Below, piece after piece: positions 17,936 to 25,556 of a stretch of 64,000 nt of DNA (the stretch's first letter is position 1; each line of letters opens with the position of its first letter). The stretch spans positions 16,941 through 80,940 of the forward strand of contig JBMZHG010000007.1 of the NCBI GenBank assembly GCA_049616325.1. Direction: 5' to 3'. The stretch comes from UBA11663 sp049616325 (GTDB lineage: Bacteria; Bacteroidota; Bacteroidia; Flavobacteriales_D; Sanyastnellaceae). The notes below the pieces were generated by a model. That model searched no databases. It was not told where the DNA came from and was given only the letters and a program-made list of their open reading frames with translations. The position numbers were made by a program, and so were the translations under genes.

Positions 17936-18988
17936 CGGGACGGGAGAAGCGTCCTGCGCTCCCTGAGGCGCTTTCGTGGCGAAGGCGTCCGCAGGGGCGA
18001 GGCGGCAGGCCTCGAGTGCCTCGACGAGGTGCCGGGTGCCGACGTAGTACGGGGATCGTTCGTGGAGCGACGCGGGCACCTTGTCCAAGATGCGCCCGCG
18101 GTCGTCCACGGCCTTTCCCCCGGCTTCCTCGGCAATCCAGGCCAGGGGCGCACATTCGTACAGGAGGCGAAGCTTGCCGTGGGCTTTGTCTGTCGTTGAG
18201 GGGTAGAGGTAGATGCCCCCGTGAATGAGGTTGCGGTGAAAGTCCGCAACGAGCGAACCGATGTATCGGCCGCGGAAGCCGGCGTCCACGGCCTCGCGGC
18301 ACCCGTCGATGAAGGCCTGGGTGGCTGGACCGCTCTTCGCCTTGACGGCGTCGTTGATGCTGTAGGTGGTGCCACGCTCCGGGAACGTCATCGACGGGTG
18401 GGACAGGAAAAACTCCCCGACCGCGGGGTCCAGGGTGAACCCGTTGACGCCCGTGCCGGTGGTGTAGACCAGCATCGTGCTCGAGCCGTAGAGGACGTAG
18501 CCGGCGGCGATTTGGGCGGTTCCGGGCTGAAGAAAGTCCTTTTCGGTGAGCGGCTCGCCCATCGGGGTGATGCGCCGTACGATGCTGAAAATCGTGCCGA
18601 TGCTGACGTTGACGTCTATGTTGGACGACCCGTCGAGCGGATCGATCAACACGATGTACTTGCCGGTGCGGCCCTCGCCGTTCTCCCCGCATCGCACGAA
18701 GTCCTCGCGTTCTTCGGACCCGATCCCGCACACACTTTTCCCCGCGGACAGAATGCGCATGAACGTGTCGTCCGCGAAAACGTCGAGTTTTTGCTGCTGC
18801 TCGTCTTGAATGTTGGTGTTCCCGGACGCTCCGAGAATCGAAGTCAACCCTGCCCGGTTGACCTGCTGGTTCACGATTTTGGCCGCCACTCCGAGATCGG
18901 TTAGCAGCCGCGTGAGTTGGCCCGACACAAACGGAAAGTCCGCTTGCCGGTCCATGATGAATTCGCCAAATGTTTGGGCCTTGGTCAT
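17933..18988 (-). CDS. fbp: Class I fructose-1,6-bisphosphatase
   Basis: A gluconeogenic enzyme that hydrolyses fructose 1,6-bisphosphate. From the ATG at 18988 (MTKAQTFGEFIMDRQADFPF) it has 351 residues, normal for class I FBPase. The open frame runs 82 codons further upstream without family similarity, and a -7 box TACTTTTG lies 18 nt before 18988, so the shorter start is right. The metal-binding motif LIDPLDGSSNID and the later QAFIDGCREAVDAGFRGRYIGS segment are intact. The gene lies directly upstream of mfd, with stop and start 12 bases apart. Confidence 0.96.
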   Translation of the reverse strand: MTKAQTFGEFIMDRQADFPFVSGQLTRLLTDLGVAAKIVNQQVNRAGLTSILGASGNTNIQDEQQQKLDVFADDTFMRILSAGKSVCGIGSEEREDFVRCGENGEGRTGKYIVLIDPLDGSSNIDVNVSIGTIFSIVRRITPMGEPLTEKDFLQPGTAQIAAGYVLYGSSTMLVYTTGTGVNGFTLDPAVGEFFLSHPSMTFPERGTTYSINDAVKAKSGPATQAFIDGCREAVDAGFRGRYIGSLVADFHRNLIHGGIYLYPSTTDKAHGKLRLLYECAPLAWIAEEAGGKAVDDRGRILDKVPASLHERSPYYVGTRHLVEALEACRLAPADAFATKAPQGAQDASPVP

Positions 18989-19006
18989 TGCAAGTGCCTT
19001 TGTGTT

Positions 19007-19014
19007 CAAAAGTA
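19007..19014 (-). promoter_or_regulatory. -7 promoter element of fbp
   Basis: Perfect TACTTTTG on the minus strand, 18 nt before the fbp start at 18988. Confidence 0.6.
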
Positions 19015-19049
19015 GGACGAACGGGCTCCCCCGCACGTGATGCCTGCCG

Positions 19050-19057
19050 CAACTTTG
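19050..19057 (+). promoter_or_regulatory. -7-like element 4 nt before the gene at 19062
   Basis: CAACTTTG, one mismatch to TAnnTTTG, separated from the ATG by GGTC. It belongs to the fixed 4-nt spacing group described in the findings. Confidence 0.45.
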
Positions 19058-19061
19058 GGTC

Positions 19062-19619
19062 ATGAAACTGTTGCACGCGATGTTCGCGGCGGGTTTGGCG
19101 GCCGGCGTGCTTGCCTCCGCGGAAGCCCAAACCACCACCCTCCCCGACCTCGACCAGGGCCGCTTGTGGGTCAGCCCCCTCGCGATCCTCACGACCGGAG
19201 TCCATGCGGGATACGTCCTGAACGAACCCTCCACGTTGGTGGGTATTCAGGGCGCACGACTCGAGTTCAACGTCTACGACCAAAAACTCCGCCTCTACGC
19301 TTTGTGGCGCAAGGACCGCTCGGCGCCGGGCAACGAGCAGGCGTTCGTTGAGTACGGCGCAGGCGTGGCGAACTTTGGCAACTTCGGGGTCACCTGGACG
19401 GACCTGAATCGCCACGCGCTTGCCCCCTCCGGGTACATTGCGTGGGGCCACACGCGTCGCACCTTGGAATGGCAGCGCGGACGCGGCAAGGGCACCATGC
19501 CCATGACCACGATGTGGGGCATACGCGGTGAATTCCTGTACCGGAGCGGAGGCGAGAACGGCGACAACGTCGGCTTCTACCTGCCTTTGTTCATCCGCCT
19601 GCAGTTGCCCGTCGGTTGA
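19062..19619 (+). CDS. Small exported protein of unknown function
   Basis: A 185-residue protein with a signal peptide (MKLLHAMFAAGLAAGVLAS, cleavage near AEAQ). The mature part is rich in aromatic residues and short beta segments, and ends FYLPLFIRLQLPVG, which would fit a small outer-membrane or periplasmic beta protein. I recognise no family. It is divergent from fbp and convergent with rsmA. Codon use looks like its neighbours, so nothing suggests recent transfer. Confidence 0.7.
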   Translation: MKLLHAMFAAGLAAGVLASAEAQTTTLPDLDQGRLWVSPLAILTTGVHAGYVLNEPSTLVGIQGARLEFNVYDQKLRLYALWRKDRSAPGNEQAFVEYGAGVANFGNFGVTWTDLNRHALAPSGYIAWGHTRRTLEWQRGRGKGTMPMTTMWGIRGEFLYRSGGENGDNVGFYLPLFIRLQLPVG

Positions 19620-19644
19620 CACCGACTTGTCGCCTTGCGTGACC

Positions 19645-20427
19645 TCAGCTTTGGAGTGCGGCGGCGAGTTCGTGGAACTGCGCCACGCTGAGTTGCTCGG
19701 CACGCTGTCCTTGGAACGGCTCGGGGATCCGGGCGGCGTCAAAGCCCCCGCTCTTGATGCTGTTGCGGAGCGTTTTGCGACGCTGGCTGAACGCGGCTTT
19801 CACCACGCGACGGAAGTGCTCAAACGAGATGCCGTGTGGCAACTCCGTGACGTCGTTCCGCACGAGCCGAATGACGCCACTCTTCACCTTGGGTGGGGGG
19901 TCAAACGCATTTTCGTGCACCGTGAACAAGTACTCGATGTCGTAGTAGGACTGAAGCAGGACGCTCAGGATGCCGTACGTCTTGGATCCCGGCCCCTCGG
20001 CCACCCGTTCGGCGACCTCCTTTTGAAACATGCCCACGCATTCCGGCACGCGGTCCCGCCAGTCGAGGACGCGGAACAGGATCTGCGAGCTGATGTTGTA
20101 CGGGAAGTTGCCGGCCACGATGAACGGCGTCCCGTCCGGGAATGCCTCATCGGGGTCCCATTTCAGCAGGTCGACGCCAAACACGCGGTCCTCCGACAAC
20201 ACTCCTTGCGAAGTGAGGTACGCGACCGACTCCTCGTCCAGTTCGACGGCCCGGACGTCGAGGTCCCCGCGCTGGAGGAGCGGCCGGGTCAACGCCCCGG
20301 TTCCGGGACCGACTTCCAACACGTCGGTGCAGCCGCGGTGCTTCGTGATGCCCTCGGCGATCCGACGTGCGGCGTCGAGGTCGCGAAGGAAGTGCTGACC
20401 GAGGTGTTTTTTGGCGCGAACGTGCAT
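19645..20427 (-). CDS. rsmA: 16S rRNA (adenine(1518)-N(6)/adenine(1519)-N(6))-dimethyltransferase
   Basis: RsmA (KsgA) dimethylates A1518 and A1519 of 16S rRNA late in 30S assembly. From the ATG at 20427 (MHVRAKKHLGQHFLRD) it has 260 residues, normal length. The longer frame to 20496 would overlap the DUF4286 gene and matches nothing. The SAM-binding motif VLEVGPGTGALTRPLL and the catalytic motif GNFPYNISSQILF (the NLPY/NFPY type) are intact. It is the last gene of an apparent operon serS, lipoprotein, TPR protein, DUF4286, rsmA. Confidence 0.96.
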   Translation of the reverse strand: MHVRAKKHLGQHFLRDLDAARRIAEGITKHRGCTDVLEVGPGTGALTRPLLQRGDLDVRAVELDEESVAYLTSQGVLSEDRVFGVDLLKWDPDEAFPDGTPFIVAGNFPYNISSQILFRVLDWRDRVPECVGMFQKEVAERVAEGPGSKTYGILSVLLQSYYDIEYLFTVHENAFDPPPKVKSGVIRLVRNDVTELPHGISFEHFRRVVKAAFSQRRKTLRNSIKSGGFDAARIPEPFQGQRAEQLSVAQFHELAAALQS

Positions 20428-20449
20428 GAGACGTGCGGCGAGGTGCCGT

Positions 20450-20791
20450 TCAGTTTTCTTGGGGGTCAAACCCGGCCGTGGGGTGCCCCTCGGCAATCAA
20501 GGGAAGGACGGTGCGGAAGGCGACGGCCTTGCTGCCCCATTTGGCCTGGTGGTCCGCCTGAAGGGCAGGGGCACATTCGCGTTGGTAGGCTTCAAAGGCT
20601 TCCACATCCCGCGCCATGTATTGCACGGCGAACGTGACACCTCCTTCCGCCTCACCTTGCACGTGGCACAAGCGAAAATCCCGAAAATGCCCGGTCGCTA
20701 GAACCTCGGGAATGTGTTCTTCCATCATGTATTTCACCCAATCGTTGGCGCACGTCTGATCGACGCTGACAGTGACGTTGTAAAGGACCAT
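20450..20791 (-). CDS. DUF4286 family protein
   Basis: A 113-residue protein matching the Bacteroidota DUF4286 family, with the opening MVLYNVTVSVDQTCANDWVK and the segment EEHIPEVLATGHFRDFRLC. It has no signal peptide and should be cytoplasmic; the size and pattern suggest a ferredoxin-like or dimeric alpha-beta barrel fold (inference). It lies 14 bases after the TPR gene and 22 before rsmA on the same strand. Close linkage to rsmA hints at ribosome maturation, but no function is established. Confidence 0.85.
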   Translation of the reverse strand: MVLYNVTVSVDQTCANDWVKYMMEEHIPEVLATGHFRDFRLCHVQGEAEGGVTFAVQYMARDVEAFEAYQRECAPALQADHQAKWGSKAVAFRTVLPLIAEGHPTAGFDPQEN

Positions 20792-20805
20792 GGACGGAGA
20801 TTGGG

Positions 20806-22668
20806 TTATTCGAGTTCGTCTCCGCGAAGCGCGCGGAATCGCTTTCGGGCTTCCACCGCGTGAAGCGACCCGGGAAAGTCGAACAGGAGTTTTTCGTAAA
20901 GGGATTGTGCGGTGACCAAATCACCCAAGCGGTTGTGAGTCAAGTCCGCCAACATCCACAGCGCGTCGTCGCCAGTGATGTCGTCGAAGTGGAGGTCCAC
21001 CACCTCTTGGTACAGCACCATGGCAGTGTCGAGTTGGCCTTGTTCGAGAAACATGTCGGCCGACATCATCAGCACTTCGTCGTCCAACGTGTGCCCTGGG
21101 AACGCCTCGGTCAGCGAATCCAACGTCGTGCGCGCGTCGCCAAACTTCCGTTGCATTCGAAGCAAGTCTGCTCGTGCGTACATCTCCATGGGCAGCGTCA
21201 GCGTGTCGAGATTGAAGTTGTCGGTGATGAGCAAGCTCAGGTCAATGGCGTCGTTGGAAATCAGCTTGGACGTGGAAGCTTTCAGGGCGTCGAGCTGGCT
21301 TTGGGCCCAATTGAAATCCCCGCCGTAGTAGCTGACACGGGCGTTTCTGAATTTGGCCTCGTGGCCAAGCGGGTCGTCTTTGAAGTCCAAAACGATTTGC
21401 GAAAACAAGAGAGACGCGTCCCAAATCAACCCTTCGAACACGTAGATGTCACCCAAGGTCAATTTGCACACGGCGGCGACTCGCTCGTTCAGGTCCGTGC
21501 CTTGGAGCAAGAACTCCAGGTCTGTGACGGCTTCCTGAGCGCGCTTCAAATAGAAGGCAAGCAGGTGGGCGCGGTCTTTCACCATCAGGGCGGTTTCGGA
21601 GCGAATCCCCAAGTCGCGCAAGCTGCTGGCGTACTCGTCCGCGAGCTGCTCCATGGCTTCGAGATCCGCGGGAACCTCGGCGGTCAACGCATCAAATCGC
21701 ACCTGCAACACTTCGTTGCGCGCGGTGAAGAAGTACGGGTTGTCCGGCCCTTTGGCCGCGACGTAGCGGTAGCATTCCAGCGCTGTTTCGAGGTCTCCGT
21801 TGGCTTGCGCGGTGTTGCCGAGTTCCATGAGCCGCACCCCCTGTTCTTGGAGCCTCAGGTCAAGGGCCTTGGCGTGAACGACCGACGAACCGAAGTCTTG
21901 GATCTGGTTGAAATGCCAAATCAGCAATTCAGGAAACACCGTGTTGTCCGGGTACGTCTGAATGGCACGCAGGAGCGACACCCGCACCAATTCCCGGTTG
22001 TCCTCGGTGGTGGTGAGTCGCAGGTTGCGGTTGAGGCTGTTTTGGACGGTGCGGAGGTAGTTGGGTTTGGTGCTGAGCAACGCCATGTAGGCATTCAGCA
22101 TGCCTTCGTAATCGCCTCGCATCCCTTGGAGGTTGGCGAGCTCGTAGTCGAAGCCCGAGGTGCCCAATTTTTCTGCACGCTCGTAGGTGGCCAAAGCCAT
22201 GTCGAGTTCGTCGAGTTTGATGAACGCGTTGGCCAACGCAACCGCGGGACCTCGCCCCGGCTGCAAATTTTCAAGCGCCTCAACAAAGGCCTCCAAGGCT
22301 TGGTCCTTCTTGTCAAAGTGCAAATACAGCGAACCAAGGTCGACCAAAGCCGTGGACCGCGAATTTTTGTGACGGCGCTTGAGGCGTTCTTTCACGACGT
22401 CCTCGGCGGTCTCGAAATCGTCCAGGGCCAACAGCGTGGCGTAGTACATCTCGTAGACCGCGTTGGTCTTGTTCTTCTTCCACAGCGTTTCCAAGTAAAG
22501 TTTGGCTTGGGGGTAGCTCCCTTCGTTGTAGTAGAATTCCGCCAACTCCAAATCGGTCTGAGCCAGCGCTCCCTCCGGCACCGCCATGCCAAGCACAGCC
22601 AGAGCGGCGGCCGCCACAAGGTGGCGGAAGCGCGCTCGGCGCAGACGGGAGGTGGTCAGGGGGTTCAT
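20806..22668 (-). CDS. Exported tetratricopeptide repeat protein
   Basis: A 620-residue protein with a signal peptide (hydrophobic stretch LVAAAALAVLGMAVPEGALA, then QTD). The rest is helical TPR repeats, such as LELAEFYYNEGSYPQAKLYL at the front and a cluster near 500-610. It is probably a periplasmic scaffold. It begins 10 bases after a lipoprotein gene and is followed by DUF4286 and rsmA. No enzymatic domain is seen. Confidence 0.85.
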   Translation of the reverse strand: MNPLTTSRLRRARFRHLVAAAALAVLGMAVPEGALAQTDLELAEFYYNEGSYPQAKLYLETLWKKNKTNAVYEMYYATLLALDDFETAEDVVKERLKRRHKNSRSTALVDLGSLYLHFDKKDQALEAFVEALENLQPGRGPAVALANAFIKLDELDMALATYERAEKLGTSGFDYELANLQGMRGDYEGMLNAYMALLSTKPNYLRTVQNSLNRNLRLTTTEDNRELVRVSLLRAIQTYPDNTVFPELLIWHFNQIQDFGSSVVHAKALDLRLQEQGVRLMELGNTAQANGDLETALECYRYVAAKGPDNPYFFTARNEVLQVRFDALTAEVPADLEAMEQLADEYASSLRDLGIRSETALMVKDRAHLLAFYLKRAQEAVTDLEFLLQGTDLNERVAAVCKLTLGDIYVFEGLIWDASLLFSQIVLDFKDDPLGHEAKFRNARVSYYGGDFNWAQSQLDALKASTSKLISNDAIDLSLLITDNFNLDTLTLPMEMYARADLLRMQRKFGDARTTLDSLTEAFPGHTLDDEVLMMSADMFLEQGQLDTAMVLYQEVVDLHFDDITGDDALWMLADLTHNRLGDLVTAQSLYEKLLFDFPGSLHAVEARKRFRALRGDELE

Positions 22669-22678
22669 GCGTCGTGGG

Positions 22679-23299
22679 TCATTCTTCTTGGGCGATGCGC
22701 TGGGCCCATTCGGCGCGCTTGGCGCGGATCAGGCTGTCCAACGAAGCTCGGGCGGATTTTTCAAGGTCCAAGCCGCTCGACACCAAACGTTCCGTTTCCG
22801 CGACCGCCGCTTCCCATTGGCCGACAAGTTGAATTTCCCGGGCGGCCTCGCGTTTGAAGTACGCTTCGCCCATGGGCGTGCCGTTGGCGTCCTCGGTGGC
22901 GCCAGATCGAATGGCGTCTCCGAGTCCAGCAAGTTGCTCCAAGCACACCTCTCCTTCACGGGCCAACGCGCTCAGGCGCTCAGGCCCGTCCTTGAGAAAA
23001 CGCTTTGCACGCGCCCAATCCCCGATCCGCTGCCCGTCTTCGATCGAAAAAGTCAGGGCGCTGTCGGCCACAAGCCAATCGAGGTCTTTGAAGCGTTCTG
23101 CGACGCGTGACCGTGCGGCAGCAACGCTGTCGGCGTCCCATGTGCCGAGTGTTTCAAGTCCCGCTTTGACCCGGTCTTGGGCATTTCGAAGGCCACCGAG
23201 CTCGTTGTCGCCGGGTTGGGAGCATCCCGCACAAGCCAACACCAGCAACGCTGCTGCGCCCAATTTTGCCCAACCTTGCTTCGAAGCGTTCATCCTCAT
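22679..23299 (-). CDS. Putative lipoprotein of unknown function
   Basis: A 206-residue protein from the ATG at 23299, which overlaps the serS stop in an ATGA arrangement and is therefore probably translationally coupled. The second Met (23293) is possible. The signal peptide ends in a lipobox (LLVLACAGCSQPG), so the product should be a lipidated envelope protein. The mature part is helical and Ala/Glu/Arg-rich with coiled-coil character. The open frame continues upstream into serS only as a shadow. No family is recognised. It precedes the TPR protein, with which it may act. Confidence 0.75.
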   Translation of the reverse strand: MRMNASKQGWAKLGAAALLVLACAGCSQPGDNELGGLRNAQDRVKAGLETLGTWDADSVAAARSRVAERFKDLDWLVADSALTFSIEDGQRIGDWARAKRFLKDGPERLSALAREGEVCLEQLAGLGDAIRSGATEDANGTPMGEAYFKREAAREIQLVGQWEAAVAETERLVSSGLDLEKSARASLDSLIRAKRAEWAQRIAQEE

Positions 23300-24570
23300 G
23301 CGTCGATGCGGTCGAATCCGACGTAAGGAACAAGTGCCTTGGGGATGGCCACACCGTCGTGGTCTTGGTGGTTTTCCAGAAGCGCTGCGACAATTCGCGG
23401 CAACGCGAGGGCAGAACCGTTCAACGTGTGGACGAATTTGTTTTTGCCGTCCACGTCCTTGAAGCGGCACTTGAGGCGGTTCGCTTGGAACGTCTCGAAG
23501 TTGGACACCGAGCTCACTTCCAACCAACGCTCCTGCGCGGCAGACCAAACCTCAAAGTCGTACGTCATCGCACTCGTGAAGCCCATGTCCCCGCCGCACA
23601 AGCGAAGGATGCGGTACGGCAACTCAAGCCCTTCGAGCAACCCCTTCACGTGCTCCACCATGGCGTCCAGGGTGGCGTAGCTCTCGTCGGGATGCGCGAT
23701 TTGGACGATCTCGACCTTGTCGAATTGGTGCAGGCGGTTGAGGCCGCGCACATCTTTGCCGTAGCTGCCTGCTTCGCGGCGGAAGCACGGGGTGTACCCG
23801 CACAACTTCGCAGGCAAGTCGCTCGCGTTCAGCACCACGTCGCGGAAGATGTTGGTCAGCGGCACCTCAGCCGTCGGAATCATGTACAAGTCGTCGTCCG
23901 GCATGTGGTACATCTGGCCCTCCTTGTCCGGGAGTTGTCCGGTGCCGTACCCCGAGTCTGCGTTGACCACGTGGGGCGGGATGTATTCTGTGTATCCGGC
24001 TTCGTCGGCGCGTTCGAGGAAGAAGCGAATCAACCCGCGCTGGAGCTTGGCGCCCTTGCCCTTGTAGAACGGGAAGCCTGCACCCGTCACCTTGGCTCCG
24101 AGGTCGAAGTCGATCAGGTCAAATTCCTTGGCAATGTCCCAGTGGGGCTTTGCGTGGCCTCCTGCTGCGGGCGGTTCGCCGTTGCGGAACACCTCCACGT
24201 TGTCGTCGGCGCTCTTGCCCGAAGCCACCAAGTCGCACGGTGTGTTGGGCAACTGAACCAAGAGCTCCTGCAGCTGGTTTTCGGAAGCATCCATCGCTTC
24301 CTTGAGTTCGTGGATCTTGTCCTTGAGGCCGGCGGTTTGGGTTTTGATGGCGTCAGCCTCAGCCTTCTTTCCTTCGCGCATCAACCCTCCAATTTGACGA
24401 GAAAGCGTGTTGCTCTCGGCAAGCACTTGGTCGAGCTCCGTCTGGGTTGCCCTTCGCTGGGCGTCCAAATCAAGAATCTGATCCACAGTCGAGGCGGCGT
24501 CGATGTGACGCTTTTGGAGGGCGGCCACGACGCGGTCACGCTCTTCTCGGAGGCATTGGAGGGTCAGCAT
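23296..24570 (-). CDS. serS: Serine--tRNA ligase
   Basis: A class II synthetase of 424 residues, normal bacterial length. The N-terminal 110 residues form the long antiparallel coiled coil that binds tRNA-Ser. Motif 2 (CFRREAGSYGKDVRGLNRLH) and motif 3 (LNGSALALPRIVAALLENHQ) are intact. It heads the apparent operon running to rsmA. Its -7 element TATTTTTG overlaps the T-tract of the preceding rpmA terminator. Confidence 0.97.
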   Translation of the reverse strand: MLTLQCLREERDRVVAALQKRHIDAASTVDQILDLDAQRRATQTELDQVLAESNTLSRQIGGLMREGKKAEADAIKTQTAGLKDKIHELKEAMDASENQLQELLVQLPNTPCDLVASGKSADDNVEVFRNGEPPAAGGHAKPHWDIAKEFDLIDFDLGAKVTGAGFPFYKGKGAKLQRGLIRFFLERADEAGYTEYIPPHVVNADSGYGTGQLPDKEGQMYHMPDDDLYMIPTAEVPLTNIFRDVVLNASDLPAKLCGYTPCFRREAGSYGKDVRGLNRLHQFDKVEIVQIAHPDESYATLDAMVEHVKGLLEGLELPYRILRLCGGDMGFTSAMTYDFEVWSAAQERWLEVSSVSNFETFQANRLKCRFKDVDGKNKFVHTLNGSALALPRIVAALLENHQDHDGVAIPKALVPYVGFDRIDA

Positions 24571-24590
24571 AGGTGTTGGTCTGTGTTGCT

Positions 24591-24598
24591 CAAAAATA
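24591..24598 (-). promoter_or_regulatory. -7 promoter element of serS
   Basis: Perfect TATTTTTG on the minus strand, 20 nt before the serS ATG. It directly follows the rpmA terminator hairpin and lies in its T-tract. Confidence 0.55.
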
Positions 24599-24599
24599 A

Positions 24600-24629
24600 G
24601 AACTCCCGACCTGTTGGGGCCGGGAGTTC
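24600..24629 (-). terminator. Rho-independent terminator of rplU-rpmA
   Basis: Hairpin with perfect arms GAACTCCCG and CGGGAGTTC around a 12-base loop. On the minus strand it is followed by TTATTTTTG. It lies 24 bases after the rpmA stop. Confidence 0.85.
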
Positions 24630-24653
24630 ACATGCTTTCTGTAGGTGTTGCAA

Positions 24654-24917
24654 TCAGGCGTCTCCCGCGGGAATCACGGAGACAAACGAACGGTTGTTCG
24701 CCTTCTTGCGGAACTCCACCGTGCCGTCCGTCAAGGCAAACAAGGTGTGATCCTTGCCGATGCCGACGTTCTCGCCAGGGTGGTGTTGGGTGCCGCGCTG
24801 ACGCACGAGGATGTTGCCAGCAATGCACTGCTGACCGCCAAAGATTTTCACACCCAACCGTTTGCTGTGGGACTCACGTCCGTTCTTCGAACTCGCTGCC
24901 GCTTTTTTGTGTGCCAT
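24654..24917 (-). CDS. rpmA: 50S ribosomal protein L27
   Basis: Ribosomal protein bL27, 87 residues, beginning MAHKKAAASSKNGRESHSKR, the conserved N-terminus that reaches towards the peptidyl transferase centre. There is no N-terminal leader of the Firmicutes type. It lies 33 bases after rplU in the standard rplU-rpmA order and is followed by a hairpin terminator. Confidence 0.97.
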   Translation of the reverse strand: MAHKKAAASSKNGRESHSKRLGVKIFGGQQCIAGNILVRQRGTQHHPGENVGIGKDHTLFALTDGTVEFRKKANNRSFVSVIPAGDA

Positions 24918-24950
24918 GGTATCGGGGGTTAGAGACCCTGGAGGTCTGTT

Positions 24951-25493
24951 TTATTCTTCTGTCTTTTTCGGAGCGGCCTTCTTGGCAGCCGGCTTCTTGG
25001 CGGCTGGCTTCTTGGCGGCTGGCTTCTTCGCAGCCGGCTTCTTGGCAGCTGGCTTCGTCGCAGCTGGCTTCTTGGCAGCTGGCTTCTTGGCGGCTGGCTT
25101 CTTCGCAGCCGGCTTCGTTGCTGCAGCTTCCTTGGCAGGAGCTTCTGCGGCCTCTTTCTTCGGAGCGGCTTTTTTGGCGGCGCCCTTCTTGATGTCCGTG
25201 ATTTTGATTTCCGTCAAGGATGCACGGAAGCCGTTCAGCTTCTGGTATCCTTTGCGACGCTTCTTTTTGAAGATGAGAACCTTGTCTCCCTTCAAATGCC
25301 GTTCAACGACGGCGTGGACGGCCATGCCGTCTATCGCGGGGGCGCCAACAGTTACGTCTCCGCCTTTGTCGACGAGGAGCACGCGGTCAAAACTGACCTT
25401 CTTGCCCTCTTGTGCGTCGAGGCGGTTGACGAACACCTGCTGGTCTTTCTCTACCTTGTATTGGTGCCCTGCGATCTCTACGATTGCATACAT
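24951..25493 (-). CDS. rplU: 50S ribosomal protein L21 with Lys/Ala/Pro repeat tail
   Basis: Ribosomal protein bL21, 180 residues from the ATG at 25493 (MYAIVEIAGHQYKVEKDQQV). The core of about 100 residues is normal (VLIFKKKRRKGYQKLNGFR). It is followed by a tail of about 80 residues built from ten copies of A-A-(K/T)-K-P, resembling histone H1-like or AlgP-like tails. Typical bacterial L21 is about 103 residues. The tail is strongly basic and should be disordered. TATCTTTG with a TTTG 20 nt further upstream (25552-25555) forms a canonical Bacteroidota promoter. Confidence 0.95.
   Translation of the reverse strand: MYAIVEIAGHQYKVEKDQQVFVNRLDAQEGKKVSFDRVLLVDKGGDVTVGAPAIDGMAVHAVVERHLKGDKVLIFKKKRRKGYQKLNGFRASLTEIKITDIKKGAAKKAAPKKEAAEAPAKEAAATKPAAKKPAAKKPAAKKPAATKPAAKKPAAKKPAAKKPAAKKPAAKKAAPKKTEE
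24975..25124 (-). repeat. Ten tandem 15-bp coding repeats (AAKKP units) in rplU
   Basis: Ten in-frame 15-bp units encode AATKP or AAKKP, the last one AAKKA. Third-position differences between units show it is not a very recent expansion, but slippage could still change the copy number. Confidence 0.9.
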
Positions 25494-25523
25494 GAGTATT
25501 GATTTTTTCCCACAAAGGGGCGG

Positions 25524-25531
25524 CAAAGATA
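25524..25531 (-). promoter_or_regulatory. -7 element of the rplU-rpmA promoter
   Basis: Perfect TATCTTTG on the minus strand, 30 nt before the rplU ATG, with a -33 TTTG (25552-25555) at a 20-nt spacing. Confidence 0.65.
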
Positions 25532-25556
25532 GTGGGAAAGCCTGAAAAGCCCAAAC

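Noticed and set aside
18989..19234. 82-codon upstream extension of fbp
   Set aside because: It overlaps the divergent gene at 19062 and the fbp promoter box; homologues start at the ATG at 18988.
24975..25124. Regular 15-bp repeats that could look like a CRISPR array
   Set aside because: No spacers; the repeats are in frame and encode the L21 tail.
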